DNA from: Plotosus lineatus | Taxonomy: Eukaryota; Chordata; Actinopteri; Siluriformes; Plotosidae | Assembly (NCBI GenBank): GCA_024760905.1 | Contig: CM045733.1 | Span: forward strand, 34,711,501-34,775,500 | Direction: 5' to 3' | Length of the DNA stretch: 64,000 nucleotides | In this document: positions 53,168-63,829 of the stretch, in pieces | Numbering within the stretch: the stretch's first letter is position 1 | Layout: the number at the start of each line of letters is the position of its first letter | Translations under genes and position numbers: made by a program | The notes under the pieces: model-generated | Database searches by the model: none | Seen by the model: the letters and a program-made list of their open reading frames with translations, nothing else | Told to the model about the DNA's origin: nothing

Positions 53168-53392
53168 ACAAACTGGCTTATCAAACGCCAGCCATGTCTT
53201 TCACTGTCTGTGGTGAGAGGCACGTAAAATATAGTTGTTGTCATTTGTAAAGATCAGGCCACTAGGTGGGTGTTTCTGCCCTGTCATGGCCTGGCGACTT
53301 GTCCAGGGTGTACTTTGTCCTTGCTCAGTCGACTGAGATGGGTGCCAGCCTCCTGCGACCCTAAAAATAAATTAATGAATACATATCAGGAC
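53168..53392 (+). mobile_element. SINE S3: TGGGTTATC head with L2-type tail
   Basis: AAACTGGCTTATCAAACGCC, GTGGTGAGAGGCACGTAAAA, then GTCCAGGGTGTACTTTGTCC and the AGATGGGTGCCAGCCTCC tail. More diverged than S2. In RSPH9 intron 4. Confidence 0.7.
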
Positions 53393-53784
53393 TTTTGGAA
53401 TAATATGCTCTGGACAGACAAATTAATTAAATGTAGAATTGTTTGGCCACATACACAATACGCATGTAAACAGGAGTTCATGCCAAGTTGCCAACTATAG
53501 TTTTAAGGGCCTGGGATGCCTGCACTTATTCCCCTTCAAATTCATCACAGAGTGCTTGAAGTTCAGCAGGAGGAGGACCTTAACAGCAAATTTTCAATTT
53601 TAATTCAATTCACTTGTAAACTGGGTAAATAATTTAAACTTGGAATTTTAATGGTCATTTTTCTCAATAAACTCACACAAATAATGATCTTAAGCACACT
53701 AGTAAATCCATCGTGGTATGTTTGAAAAGGAAGAAAGTGCATTATAAAATAACCTACTCAAAGCCCATATTTGAGCCCCACTGA

Positions 53785-54032
53785 AATCATCATCAGTTCA
53801 TTTTCTGTAACCGCTTCATCCTAATTAGGGTCGCGGGGAGGCTGGTGCCATCCCAGCCAACTCAGGGCGAGGGCAGAGTACACCCTGGACAGCTCGCCAG
53901 GCCATCGCAGGGCGGAAACACGCTGACAGCTTTGCAGCCTACTCTTGTCGAAAGTCAGCAATGTTTCTTTTACTGCCTCACACCATAGACAGTGAGAGAC
54001 ATGGCCGGCCTTTGATAACCCAGTTAGCTGCA
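53785..54032 (-). mobile_element. SINE S4: TGGGTTATC head with L2-type tail
   Basis: The reverse complement starts AGTGCAGCTAACTGGGTTAT at 54032, then GTCTCTCACTGTCTATGG, and ends with CCTAATTAGGATGAAGCGGT and TTTTCTG at the left. Its first base abuts the truncated Rex3-like copy E3 with no spacer. Confidence 0.78.
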
Positions 54033-54905
54033 CTGGGGAGGGGCTCGAAGGCGAGCGCCTGGTGGTCGGGCTTATGCCCATGGAGCCTGGCCGGGTCTAG
54101 CCCGAAAAGGAGACATGGGTCCGCCCTCCCATTGACCCACCAACCATGGGAGGAGTTTTAGGGGTCGGGTGCACTGAGTTGGGTGGCAGCCAAACGCATG
54201 GGTTCTGTCGGACCGATCCTCGGCTACTTACTCTGACCCTCGGGACATGGAATGTCACCTCTCTGGTGGGAAAGGAGCCTGATTTGGTGCGTGAGGTGGA
54301 GAGATACCGACTAGATATAGTCGGGCTCACCTCAACGCATAGCTTGGGCTCTGGAACCATCCATCTCGAAAGAGGCTGGACCTTCTTCTATTCTGGAGTT
54401 GCTCATGGGGAGAGGCGGCGAGCTGGTGTGGGTATTCTTGTTGCCCCCTGTCTCGGTGCCCAAATGTTGGGGTTCTCCCCGGTTGACGAAAGGTTAGCTT
54501 CCCTCCGTCTTTGGGCGGTGGGACGGGTCCTGACTGTTATTTGTGCTTATGCACCAAATGACAGTTCAGAGTACCCACCCTTTTTGGAGTCTTTGGGGGG
54601 GGGGGGGTGTTGGAGAACGCTCCCTCGGGAGACTCGCTTGTTGTCTTGGGAGACTTCAACGCCCATGTGGGCAACAATAGTGTGACCTGGAAGGGTGTGA
54701 TCGGTAGGTACAGCCTCTCCAGTCTGAATCCGAATGAAAAATGGACTATGTCTCTCGGCTTGCCTGGGACCGCCTCGGTGTCCCCCCCCAGGAGAGTTGG
54801 AGGAAGTGGCTCGGGAGAGGGACGTCTGGACCTCTTTGCTGAGGTTGCTGCCCCCGCGACCCGACCCTGGACTAAGCGGAAGAAGATGATGATGATGATG
54901 ATAAA
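54033..54905 (+). mobile_element. Rex3-like copy E3: 5'-truncated and internally deleted
   Basis: The leader remnant and endonuclease start ([52 protein letters not shown]) run to SSLNPNE at about 54738. There they join directly to the C-terminus ([14 protein letters not shown] in frame; the source protein reads [15 protein letters not shown]). About 2.5 kb including the whole RT is missing. A 13-G run (54595-54607) shifts the frame in the endonuclease. It ends in (GAT)n. Confidence 0.85.
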
Positions 54906-55199
54906 AGTACACAAAAGACAACTAATGTAAACACATTAAGCTTTATATGTGTGTATACCCACATACCAGTATATGCTCGCAAGTGTACACTTATACATGA
55001 ATCCCCATATTCATACACATATGTAAAATGGTGCATGATATATCAAAGGTGCATGGTATGTACAGGGAAGGAGTGAGAGGTTTTAATCAATGATGATGCT
55101 ATAATTTTCTATGACATTCGAGAACTGCTCTAAACATGAGTATGGCTCTAAAAGTAACATTGCACTGTCCAGGATGATATTTATTCAGTCAGTGTGTGG

Positions 55200-55273
55200 C
55201 TGCAGTGGTGGAGGGGTGGTGTATTTCAGTGTTTATGGGTAAAAGCTGTTCTTGAGTCCGTATCTTTTTCCAG

Positions 55274-55316
<43 letters not shown>

Positions 55317-56165
55317 TCCAGGGTGTGTGGGGTCTTTCATAATTCCGATGGCCCGCTCTGCCATCCTCACCACCCACTGCAGGGCCTTCCTGTCCTCTGT
55401 AGGTCAGCTGCTGTACTACACTGCACAGCAGTGGGCCAGAACACTCTCCATGGCAGAGTCGTGAAAGTTTTTCTGTAGGTGTCAGGCTTGTTGGGGTTTC
55501 CTGAGGAAGTACATGCTTTGTTGTGCCTGCCCCACCCGATAGAAGATGTTTGTGGTCCAGGTGAAGTCAGCGGAGATGCTGACTCCAAGAAAGTTGAAAC
55601 ACTCCACTCTCTTTACCTCTTCTTTGTCAATATAGAAGGCAGAGTACTCAGTTTGTTTAGATCTTCCAAAGTCCATTTTGATCTCCTTTGTCTTGGATGT
55701 GTTTAAGGTTCCAGGTAATTTTTGCCACAGCAATGCTGCACATGCTAGAACTCTTTCCTATAGGCTGCATCATCGTTATCTTTTAGTACACCTGTAACAA
55801 TGATGACATCAGCGAATTTGATGATGCTGTTGCTCGTGTGAATGGCTGAACAATCGTGTGTGAGGAGGGGCCTGAGAACACACCCCTGTGGGGTTCCAGT
55901 GTGCAGGATTAGAGTGGAAGAAATGTAGTCTACGATCCTAGCGTTCCGAGATGTGTTGCTATGGAAATCCAGTATCCAAGTACACAGTGAGCTCCCTAGA
56001 CCCAGGTTGCCCAACATCTGACACAGTTCATGCGGTAGAACTAGGTGAAAAGTGGAGCTGAAGTTCATGAACAGCATCCACATATTGGAGTTACTGTTGT
56101 CCAAGTGTGTGAGGGCTGTGTGGGGCTGTGATGATGGCATCCTCCGTTGACCCATTTGCTCTTAT
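55200..56165 (-). pseudogene. Rex1-like (CR1-group) LINE RT fragment
   Basis: The minus strand reads MNFSSTFHLVLPHELCQMLG, STLILHTGTPQGCVLRPLLT, HTSNSIIKFADVIIVTGVLK (FADD reduced to FADV), then NTSKTKEIKMDFGRSK and VECFNFLGVSISADFTWTTN, and a decayed PTAVQCS/KALQ-like C-terminus. The order matches fish Rex1/Babar proteins. It is degenerate and truncated at both ends, and lies antisense in RSPH9 intron 4. Confidence 0.78.
55276..55315. repeat. (GT)n microsatellite inside the Rex1-like fragment
   Basis: About 20 GT units interrupting the Rex1-like C-terminal coding remnant. Confidence 0.92.
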
Positions 56166-56254
56166 ATGTAAACTGATAAGAGACAAGATGAGTCTCTTGG
56201 AAACATTTTGTGACGGATTGGGGTTAGGGCAACTGAGCAATCGAAATCTCATTT

Positions 56255-58490
56255 TGATGTAAACAGTGCACTCCACCTTGCAATTAATTGGACATAATCA
56301 GCTACTATAACTTAATGATGTTAGAAACCATAGGAAATCTTAAGTACATGATATGTCAGTACTTTTAATTTTAATTTCTAAATTAAAAATAACATAATAT
56401 CTGAGCACTGAGTACATTCCATACAACTTAAACAAGTTTGTATCTAGTACACATAAATTTGACAAATGGGGTGAATGATGATGTGCCACTGACACCCAAT
56501 CAAAGAGAGGACTCATGGCACTAATAGACAAAAGAAATGTAATAATGGTGCAAATATGTCTATGATTAGTGCACATTTTTGGTCTGGGTGGCTGTCCCTC
56601 TGCCATCTATTGAGTGATGTAAATTGGTAACTCGCTGACTCTACACAACAGAGGCATAGTACTGTGAACTATGATTCCATTGTTCTCTATTCTTCCACAT
56701 TCTTTCTTGTTTCCCCATAAGAGGTTACTCTTCTGGATGATTGATAATTCAATTGCTCTTTCCCACAGACTTCTCTTGACACAACCATGAACAAAGACAA
56801 CCAAGAAAAAACATTATTAGAACTTATTTAACTTTCACTGTGTCTGGCAAGGAAAACTACTAAAAGTTGTAGTCAGACTGGGTGGTATTTTGGCTAATGA
56901 GCACTCACATTTTGGATTTGCACTGAGAATTGGATCCAGTCTGAATGACCTTAAATATTTAGCTTTCATTTACTGAGCTTTTTCTTATTCCATGGTATGT
57001 TTTGCTCATATTTCTTAGCCAGATGGTGTCTTCATAGTACAGTGTAATCACAGAAATCCCCACAAAATCTGCTGAGATGTTCTAAAGGTGTCCTTGAAAT
57101 AGACAGAAGCATGGCTCTCATCCATAGTGGGAAATCAATATACTATTTGTAATCTATCTGAAAGCATTGAATGAGCTATCAGTCAACATGACAGCATTGC
57201 TTCTTGCGATGATGAGTTCTGTAGTGATGTCCAGGTGTAGTTTTACTTCAAAAACTCAGTTGTACCAGTCACCGCCAATCCACTGAAAATACCAAAATGA
57301 TACCATGTTTTAAGCAATGCCATATTTCAAATGCTGCCTTATGATATAGCTTTACTTAAACAGTAAATAATAAATATAAATACAATATTTAAGGAATTTC
57401 CTAAAGCAAGTTTTTGGTATATTATAAAAATACATTCTGACATTGGATCATTGAACTGTATGTTAACATTTGAAGAAGCTGCCGTGACACTTAATCTGGG
57501 ATTTAATTTGCAGACACTTACGTGCACACCCCTTCACACACACACAATGCTGTTTCTGCACTTACTTCTTAAGAAGCCAAAATATTTCTTACATATCCCA
57601 TGCAGAAAAAACCTGTACTTGAAGTGAATGGGTTCAACTGGATGCCTTCCCATTTCCTTACACTGTCCAGGAGCAGTGAGTTCCAGCCTCAAGTTCCCAT
57701 GATTTAATGCAACATTAAATGTAGAATTACCTTTTTGTTATCAGATTTTGACATGCACTTGACCCTGGTACATGGGAAATATACAGTATTCGGTAATGCA
57801 TAATTAAGCTAAGTAATGCTTTTTTAAAAATTACTGAAGCACTACTCAGCTGGAACATGTGAACATGCACACAAAACAATAGATTGTGTGATAGACCACA
57901 ACCTCAAAATCAAATACGTAAGCCTTTCCTGGAAGCTTTCATGCTTATTTCTTTCTTTACTCCCTGCTATCTTTCCTTCTTTCTCTTTTTTCTTTCTTTC
58001 TTGCTTACCTTTTTCCAGCATGGTTTGAAAATCATGTTACATGGAACATACAACTTTCCAGTTGCTGAATACACAGTGGCGTTATTGTATATAAACAAGA
58101 ATCACCCTCTTCAATATGAATAATATCTTGTCTTACAGCCCAAAATGAATCCACACAATGCATATTTAACTGTGCTCTGTGCAACATAAAACAGCTAATT
58201 GAAAGATATAAAAGTAGTTGTTGGGGTGGGGGTGGATAAAAACATTCAGTCACTCATTTGCCAAAACCCTTAATCCTCTTGAGGTCGGGGGGAGTGTCTG
58301 GAGCCTACCTCAGCTGACACTGAGCTCATCAGACCAAATCTCAGGAATGACTTAATGACTTAAGGATTAAAGTCCATCCAATCTGGCTGAGCTTGAACAG
58401 TTCTGTACAGAAGAGTGGGTAAATACTGCATAGGCTAGATGTACCAAGTTGGTATCGAAGTATCCCAACAGATAATAACCATGACTATAA
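56255..58490. other. RSPH9 intron 4: mostly anonymous DNA
   Basis: No exon seen. A reversed SINE tail lies at about 58245-58345 (CAGTCACTCATTTGCCAAAA ... CTACCTCAGCTGACACTGAG). A (TTTC)-rich stretch lies near 57945-58005. Confidence 0.5.
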
Positions 58491-58492
58491 CC
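58485..58492. repeat. 8-bp TSD, left, of hAT MITE
   Basis: CTATAACC, repeated at 59082-59089. Confidence 0.88.
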
Positions 58493-59081
58493 CAGTGCTT
58501 CCCAATTATTTTCTGTGCCCCAATTGGAAGAAAAAAAACAATGCACGCCCCCCCACTGCCCCTCGAGCGACTATAAATAGTATTATTTGTCTATAAAATT
58601 GTTATTGGTACACCTCTGCATAACATTGTATATTTATTAACATTAAAAACTAAAAATATATAGTTCGACTTACAACAAAGAAAAACTACATTAACGTTTT
58701 TTTTTTAATCTGCAATTGAAAAGATTTAAAGTGCACCAATGTGCCTGAAACTTAAAAAAATACATCCTTATAAATAAGTCAAATGAGTTTAAATATCTTA
58801 ATATCTCCGTTTCTCTCCACCTTTCTCTTCGTTCCTGTTAGAACAGTTTCCGTGTTGTTTCTAGAGGGGTTGTTTACTGTACTGCATATCGTTTGCTCGT
58901 GCGAAAAACCACTACACCATAGCGCGACAATGCGAGCGCCACTGCCAACTAGTGGAGTGGAGATGCAATTACACGTAATTCTAGTACACAATTCCAGAAA
59001 AGCATGTTCCCCAGGGTCATATTCCCCCACATCATACCACGCCCCCCATGGTGGGTGCACCCCACTTTTTGAGAAGCACTG
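58493..59081. mobile_element. Non-autonomous hAT element (589 bp)
   Basis: Ends CAGTGCTTCCCAATTATTTT and, reverse-complemented, CAGTGCTTCTCAAAAAGTGG. A perfect 8-bp TSD on both sides is the hallmark of the hAT superfamily. No transposase frame. A fragment of the same right end is at 45836-45858. Confidence 0.88.
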
Positions 59082-59089
59082 CTATAACC
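59082..59089. repeat. 8-bp TSD, right, of hAT MITE
   Basis: CTATAACC, identical to 58485-58492. Confidence 0.88.
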
Positions 59090-59350
59090 CTACAAAATGG
59101 TAGTTCTGTACTGACACAGGGAGGCGATCTTTTAACCAACTTGTTTTTCATATATTTTTTTCCTGAACTGCCACGATTATATCTTTCACTTGGCTTTTAT
59201 AAGTTGCATCGAGTAAACACCAGTAGAAAAATATTTTTATGTGAATGGGTTTTGATTTTCTGTACCTACTGTTTCGTTCCATACTTGAGCTCGTTTTTCA
59301 TACACTAATTTCATTCACACTTTGCTCAAGATTGTATGATACTGTAAATA

Positions 59351-60210
59351 CCGTATTCGATGTGATAAGCACCCAGGGCACTTAAAAAAATGGAGTGGGT
59401 GTGCCCTTATTAAAATGTACCAGCAGAGTGGAACCATAAGTGCTTATTACTACCATCGAGGTGGAAAACATGAATAATAACAGAACAATAAAAGAGTTTT
59501 ACTGGTATTTGTGTTATTCATTTTGTGGTATCAACCAAACTACTTACATGAACATTGAAAATAAAGAGAAAACAGCATAAATTAAAAAAAAAAGATGACT
59601 TTTCCTTCCCTTACTTTCCCCTCCAGGTGCTGTTCCTTTAAACATTTCTTTTAAACATTTTCCCCAAGTAAAATGAGCCAATCAACACAAATGTCAACTT
59701 TAGCACATGACAAGTTGAACCAATCAACACGAATTTAAACAAAAGCACATGGCCAGGAACTTCTTTAAATTTATGAAGTTAGTGAGCAGAATTGGTTGGA
59801 AAATACTCATCACTTTCTGGCGGGTCCATATCTAGCTCATCGCTCCATTCTTTCAGAGCATCCGATAGTTTTGCTGTAGCAGTTTCTAATGATTCATTGG
59901 TTGTTGGACATTTACCAAGAGAACACAGCAAATTATTTTCCTGTTTTTTAAAGCACAACAAAACAATCAAATGTTTTGTTACTGATGAACATTATACACA
60001 TTCCCCAGTGGCAGGGGGCCTTGAAATGCCGTGTAAACTCACTTTTACAGGCAGTGAACGCCTCATTTTACAGTTACAGAGACTGATCGAATAAAATTGG
60101 TAAGTTTGATCTGTGATTTTGCTCCCAGTACACATGGGTGGTTATTAGACACAAGATAAAAAACGGGGGGGGGGCTTATTGGAGCAGAGCACTTATTACG
60201 TCGAATACGG
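59351..60210. mobile_element. TA-flanked MITE with CCGTATTCGA ends (860 bp)
   Basis: Terminal inverted repeats CCGTATTCGATGTGATAAGC and, from the right, CCGTATTCGACGTAATAAGT, with TA on both sides (59349-59350 and 60211-60212). TA duplication suggests the Tc1/mariner/pogo group. An internal minus-strand frame (59779-59970) ends WSDELDMDPPESDEYFP, which might be the acidic end of a lost pogo-like transposase. That part is speculative. Confidence 0.65.
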
Positions 60211-60603
60211 TAACTATATCCTGTACATGTGGACATTCATTGACCAAGAAATCCTCCAATCTGTTTTTACTTCACTTGTTCTCTTGTTTTTGAATCACTG
60301 TGATGTTGCTTGAAAACACATGTTCCAAAGGATATCTGTGTATTATGGGATAACCAGTCAACTTAAAAAGCAAAACAAAACCCAACATAATCCCCATTTC
60401 CTCAGAAAGCATATTGGTTTCTGCCTTGATTTCCCAGGAATGGCAGTTTTGTTTAATTTAACTGCCACATCAACATTCTCTGGAATTTAAAGCCAGTTTA
60501 TGACTAATTCTGTCCTGCTTAATTGTTGGAATAGTTTTCAGTAAAATGCTTAAGTGAAATGGAAATAAATTCAAAAGGTGATAATTCTATTTTCTGTCTG
60601 CAG

Positions 60604-60764
60604 GATCCTGGAGTTTGACGTTTGAGTATGGTAGCAGAGTTTGTGTGATCCGGAGTCTACTATGGTTTGGACTTACCTTCTTCCATGTGCCTGCAACCCC
60701 CCAACATGGTTACATCTACATGGGAAATGGACTGAAGAACTCCGACCTGCCTTTTATGTTGTAG
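60604..60764 (+). CDS. rsph9: RSPH9 exon 5 (terminal)
   Basis: Acceptor TTTTCTGTCTGCAG, phase 1. It encodes (G)SWSLTFEYGSRVCVIRSLLW, FGLTFFHVPATPQHGYIYMG and NGLKNSDLPFML before TAG at 60762-60764. The RSLLWxGLTFxHxPxTxxxGYxYxGxGxKNxDLPFML end is the invariant C-terminus of RSPH9. Exons 1a (or 1b), 2, 3, 4 and 5 sum to 837 nt, 278 residues, close to the human length. All splice phases agree, so the gene is intact. Confidence 0.92.
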
Positions 60765-61045
60765 AAGGAACAAAATCACTTCCTAGAAGTGTTACGGTCG
60801 CCATGTCAGTTTCCACCCACCACATATGTACACATGTTCAATTACACCCACATTCACGGTCACACAGCAGAAATTCAATTTCGTGGCTTATAATTTATTT
60901 TTATTTGTACAATTTGTTGTTCATGTAGCAAAGGACAGCACAGAACCTGTATATGTAAGTGAAGTGACTGAGAGGGAACATTAAAGAGAGGGGAGAGGGG
61001 AAAAAGTGTGCCATGTATGATGTAATAAACAAATTCTGTTAGGTC
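60765..61045 (+). other. rsph9: RSPH9 3' UTR with polyadenylation signal
   Basis: AATAAA at 61024-61029, and ATTAAA at 60983-60988 as an alternative. No repeat within. Confidence 0.65.
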
Positions 61046-61600
61046 TCAGTGTGTGAACAAGCATCCTGTGCAAGAATCAAAAGCAGCCATGGAAAAAAAA
61101 AAAATATATATATATATCACTCTGCAGATCTCTGCAGGTCTCAGCGATCTTGATTACACCGACGCCTTTATTGTTATGACTGGAACTACATCAGTGCTTC
61201 ATGTAGAATGGTTTAGGGCTGTATCTGATGTTGTCCTTCAGGGCAGGATGCCCGACAGGCATACGGATCTTGCACCACTTTAGTCCTTTCCTATAGATGG
61301 GCCGCACTGATTTTACAGAGTAACGAGTCAGGTACCTTCAAAATAAATAAATGAATGAACAATTAAAAATTAGTCAATTTAAAAAAGCTACACAGCAATA
61401 CTAATTTCATCCCCACAGCTCTAAATCCTGGACCATCTATTACATGCATGTAAATCTTTATTTTATATGTAACAGCTTTTTGAAGCAGTTGCCTCTTCGG
61501 CAAAAAAAAACTTTTTTAATGTTTACATAAAATCTTTATTTTGCCTCTTAAATATAAAAAACCCCTCAATTTTAGCTGTTACATACAGAAACACTTAGAC
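61046..61600. other. No gene recognised
   Basis: A/T-rich sequence with poly-A and short TA runs (61088-61118). Confidence 0.45.
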
Positions 61601-61609
61601 ATACACTAT

Positions 61610-61890
61610 CACTTTCACCTGCATCTTTTGCCATTTTAAGTGAAACCACTACAATATATTTTGATACCAGACCACCACTCCCATATGTGGTTCTTCCCCA
61701 AGCTGTTGCCACAAAACTGGAAGCAAACAAGTGTATAGAATGTCCTTGGATGCTGCAGCATTACAATGTATATTCCAGAGAAATAGGATACCCAAACATA
61801 TGGTGTATTGAGGTTAGAGTGAAAGACCTTGAATTTCCTGCACAGATCCATGACCTTAGTGAATACATGGAACAATAACTGTTCCAAAAG
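61610..61890 (-). mobile_element. Possible Tc1-like spacer fragment
   Basis: The reverse complement contains TTCCAGTTTTGTGGCAACAG and CTTGGGGAAGAACCACATATG, resembling the region between transposase and end in common fish Tc1-like elements. Weak. Confidence 0.35.
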
Positions 61891-61989
61891 CTTTTTCGGT
61901 TGATGTCAGTCCCTGACCTCAGAAATGCTCTCAGTGATGAATGAGCATGAATCCCTACAGGTACACCCCAAAATATAGCAGAAAGCAGT

Positions 61990-62075
61990 TTGTGGGGCAG
62001 CTGCAGCCTAATGGTAAGAGAAGTCGCTTTGGGACCGAAAGATTGCTAGTTCAACTACCGAACCAGCAGAAAAAG

Positions 62076-62114
<39 letters not shown>

Positions 62115-62225
62115 GGGCTGCACCTTCCTTCAGTGTGTGGCAGCCCACTGCTCCAAGTGCGTGTGTAGCATACTCACTTTGGATGGGTTAAATGCAGAAA
62201 CAATTTCCTTTGCGGGATGAATACA
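61990..62225 (+). mobile_element. tRNA-derived SINE with internal (GT)n
   Basis: GGGGCAGCTGCAGCCTAATG / GTAAGAGAAG (box A), GAAAGATTGCTAGTTCAACT (box B, degraded), a GT run (62078-62111), then GGCAGCCCACTGCTCC and GGATGGGTTAAATGCAGAAA, the usual 3' part of this fish SINE type. Confidence 0.7.
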
Positions 62226-62324
62226 GAAAAAATGCCAAAAAAAAAAAAAAAGCCATCCCAGAAGATTGCAGCGTATTCAAAACTGGGGAGGGGGGCGGCA
62301 CGTCTGGAATATATGATTAACAAG

Positions 62325-62475
62325 GACATATGGGTGTTATGTCCTGCAATGGCCTTGCAAACTGTGTGGGGTATACTCTGCCCTCACCCAGAGTCAGCTG
62401 AGATGGGTGCGAGTTTCCCCATGGCCCTAATTAGGATAAAAGGGTTCAAGGAAATGAATGAATGAATGAATATAA
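62325..62475 (+). mobile_element. SINE tail fragment (L2-type)
   Basis: GGGTATACTCTGCCCTCACC ... AGTCAGCTGAGATGGG ... CCTAATTAGGATAAAAGG and (AATG)n. Confidence 0.65.
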
Positions 62476-63040
62476 GAGTGATAACACCTGTAATCTGGGA
62501 CTGTTGATGGTCCAAAAGACTGGCCATGCAATTAATTGGCTTTCTAAAGGAGGAATATTGATGTAGTTTGTGGATGTTTTTTTATTTTTAGCTTCTCGAG
62601 TGTTTTGTGGAACTCTGAAGTACCCTGAAGCTGATGTATCAGTGGATAACCAGTCAGTCATCCAACAGCACGTAATCCTTTCATTGCTCATAAAGTGCTA
62701 TTGTTAGGATCAGAATTATCAGAAATTGAACTTGACTGACATTCTATTCAACCAACACCACAGTGTTGTCTGAAATTCGATTGTGTTCCCAGTACTAACA
62801 CTGCTTGGTTAAAAGCAAGTCTCCCAGCACAGTTTCAAAATGACTTTGTATTTATTCTACTGCCAAGTAAAAAAACAATACAAGAAAGTGTTTATTAAAT
62901 GCCTCAAGTGGCAAGTGGTTTAGTGTTTAATTGGGCAGAGTAGAGTGCATGGGGAAATGGGGATGGCAGAGTCAAAACTACAAACTGTTTAAAGTTTGCA
63001 TGTTTTGAAAATTTACAGATGGAAAAAATAATCAGGTTTA
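62476..63040. other. No gene recognised
   Basis: Anonymous sequence. Confidence 0.45.
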
Positions 63041-63042
63041 CC

Positions 63043-63118
63043 TGTTGAGTGGGGGGTTAGCTTTGGGCTTTGGGACATGGCCTTCAGGAAGACGTGGTCT
63101 GTGGTCTGGAAGGAGACC
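63043..63118 (-). CDS. Candidate internal exon on the minus strand
   Basis: Minus strand: acceptor TTTTTCTTACTGCTCTAG, 76 nt, donor CAACAG/GTAAAC. Two frames are open: VSFQTTDHVFLKAMSQSPKL... and LLPDHRPRLPEGHVPKPKAN.... The splice signals are good, but no protein family is recognised and no partner exon was found in the window. Confidence 0.35.
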
Positions 63119-63825
63119 TAGAGCAGTAAGAAAAACAGTGGGGGGTCTTTATACTAAGGTCTGACATGACAAAATACAGTCGTCACCATTTTTCCTTAAT
63201 TCTTCCTTTGCTGATCATACACTGGTAACATTGGGTAAGAAAATACACGATAGACCATGTGATTACATTAAAATAATCCACACTGTGGTGCTGCACAATA
63301 TCAAGATGTGAAACAGTGCCTTTGCACCCCCAAGTGGATTATATTTTCATCTGGAGTCTGTTATGTAATGGGCAGGTCACTCAGTGCTCCACCAGTGTCC
63401 AGACTCCTTGTTCCTCTGTCCCTTTGTCATGCTGTACAGCCAGTATCACATAATCAACACTGATGATTCACAGAACAGCACTTCACCCATGGTAAATTCC
63501 CCTCGCAGGGTGTCACTTTACACACTGATTCTAGTTGTGGGATGTCCTATGTAATAGGATAGACCACTTAACAATACTCTGTAGGGGGAGACTCCCATGC
63601 CCCTCTCTGTCTTTGTCACAATGTTCTGCCGGTGTGACACATAATCTACAGATACTGGGATGATTTTGCACCCCACTCTGTGACATCGCAAAACGTGTCA
63701 GCCATGGGGAAGAGGGGAGCTCCACAGAGGGCCAAGCTCCGGTGTCCTGAATCACGACACACATAATAGATCATCATCATCATCATCAGAACCTCGGCTT
63801 TTGAAATCGTTGGAGATCCGAGTGT
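63119..63825. other. No gene recognised
   Basis: Contains two similar stretches (near 63395-63500 and 63590-63690: CTCTGTC...TTTGTCA...TGT, CAGTATCACATAATC and GTGTGACACATAATC), apparently an old local duplication, and a (CAT)n run at 63773-63788. Confidence 0.4.
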
Positions 63826-63829
63826 TGAA

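Noticed and set aside
61990..62070. True tRNA gene
   Set aside because: The A and B boxes are present but the B box is degraded and the sequence continues into a SINE body. The same applies to the tRNA-like heads at 24545, 35440, 43525 and 46982.
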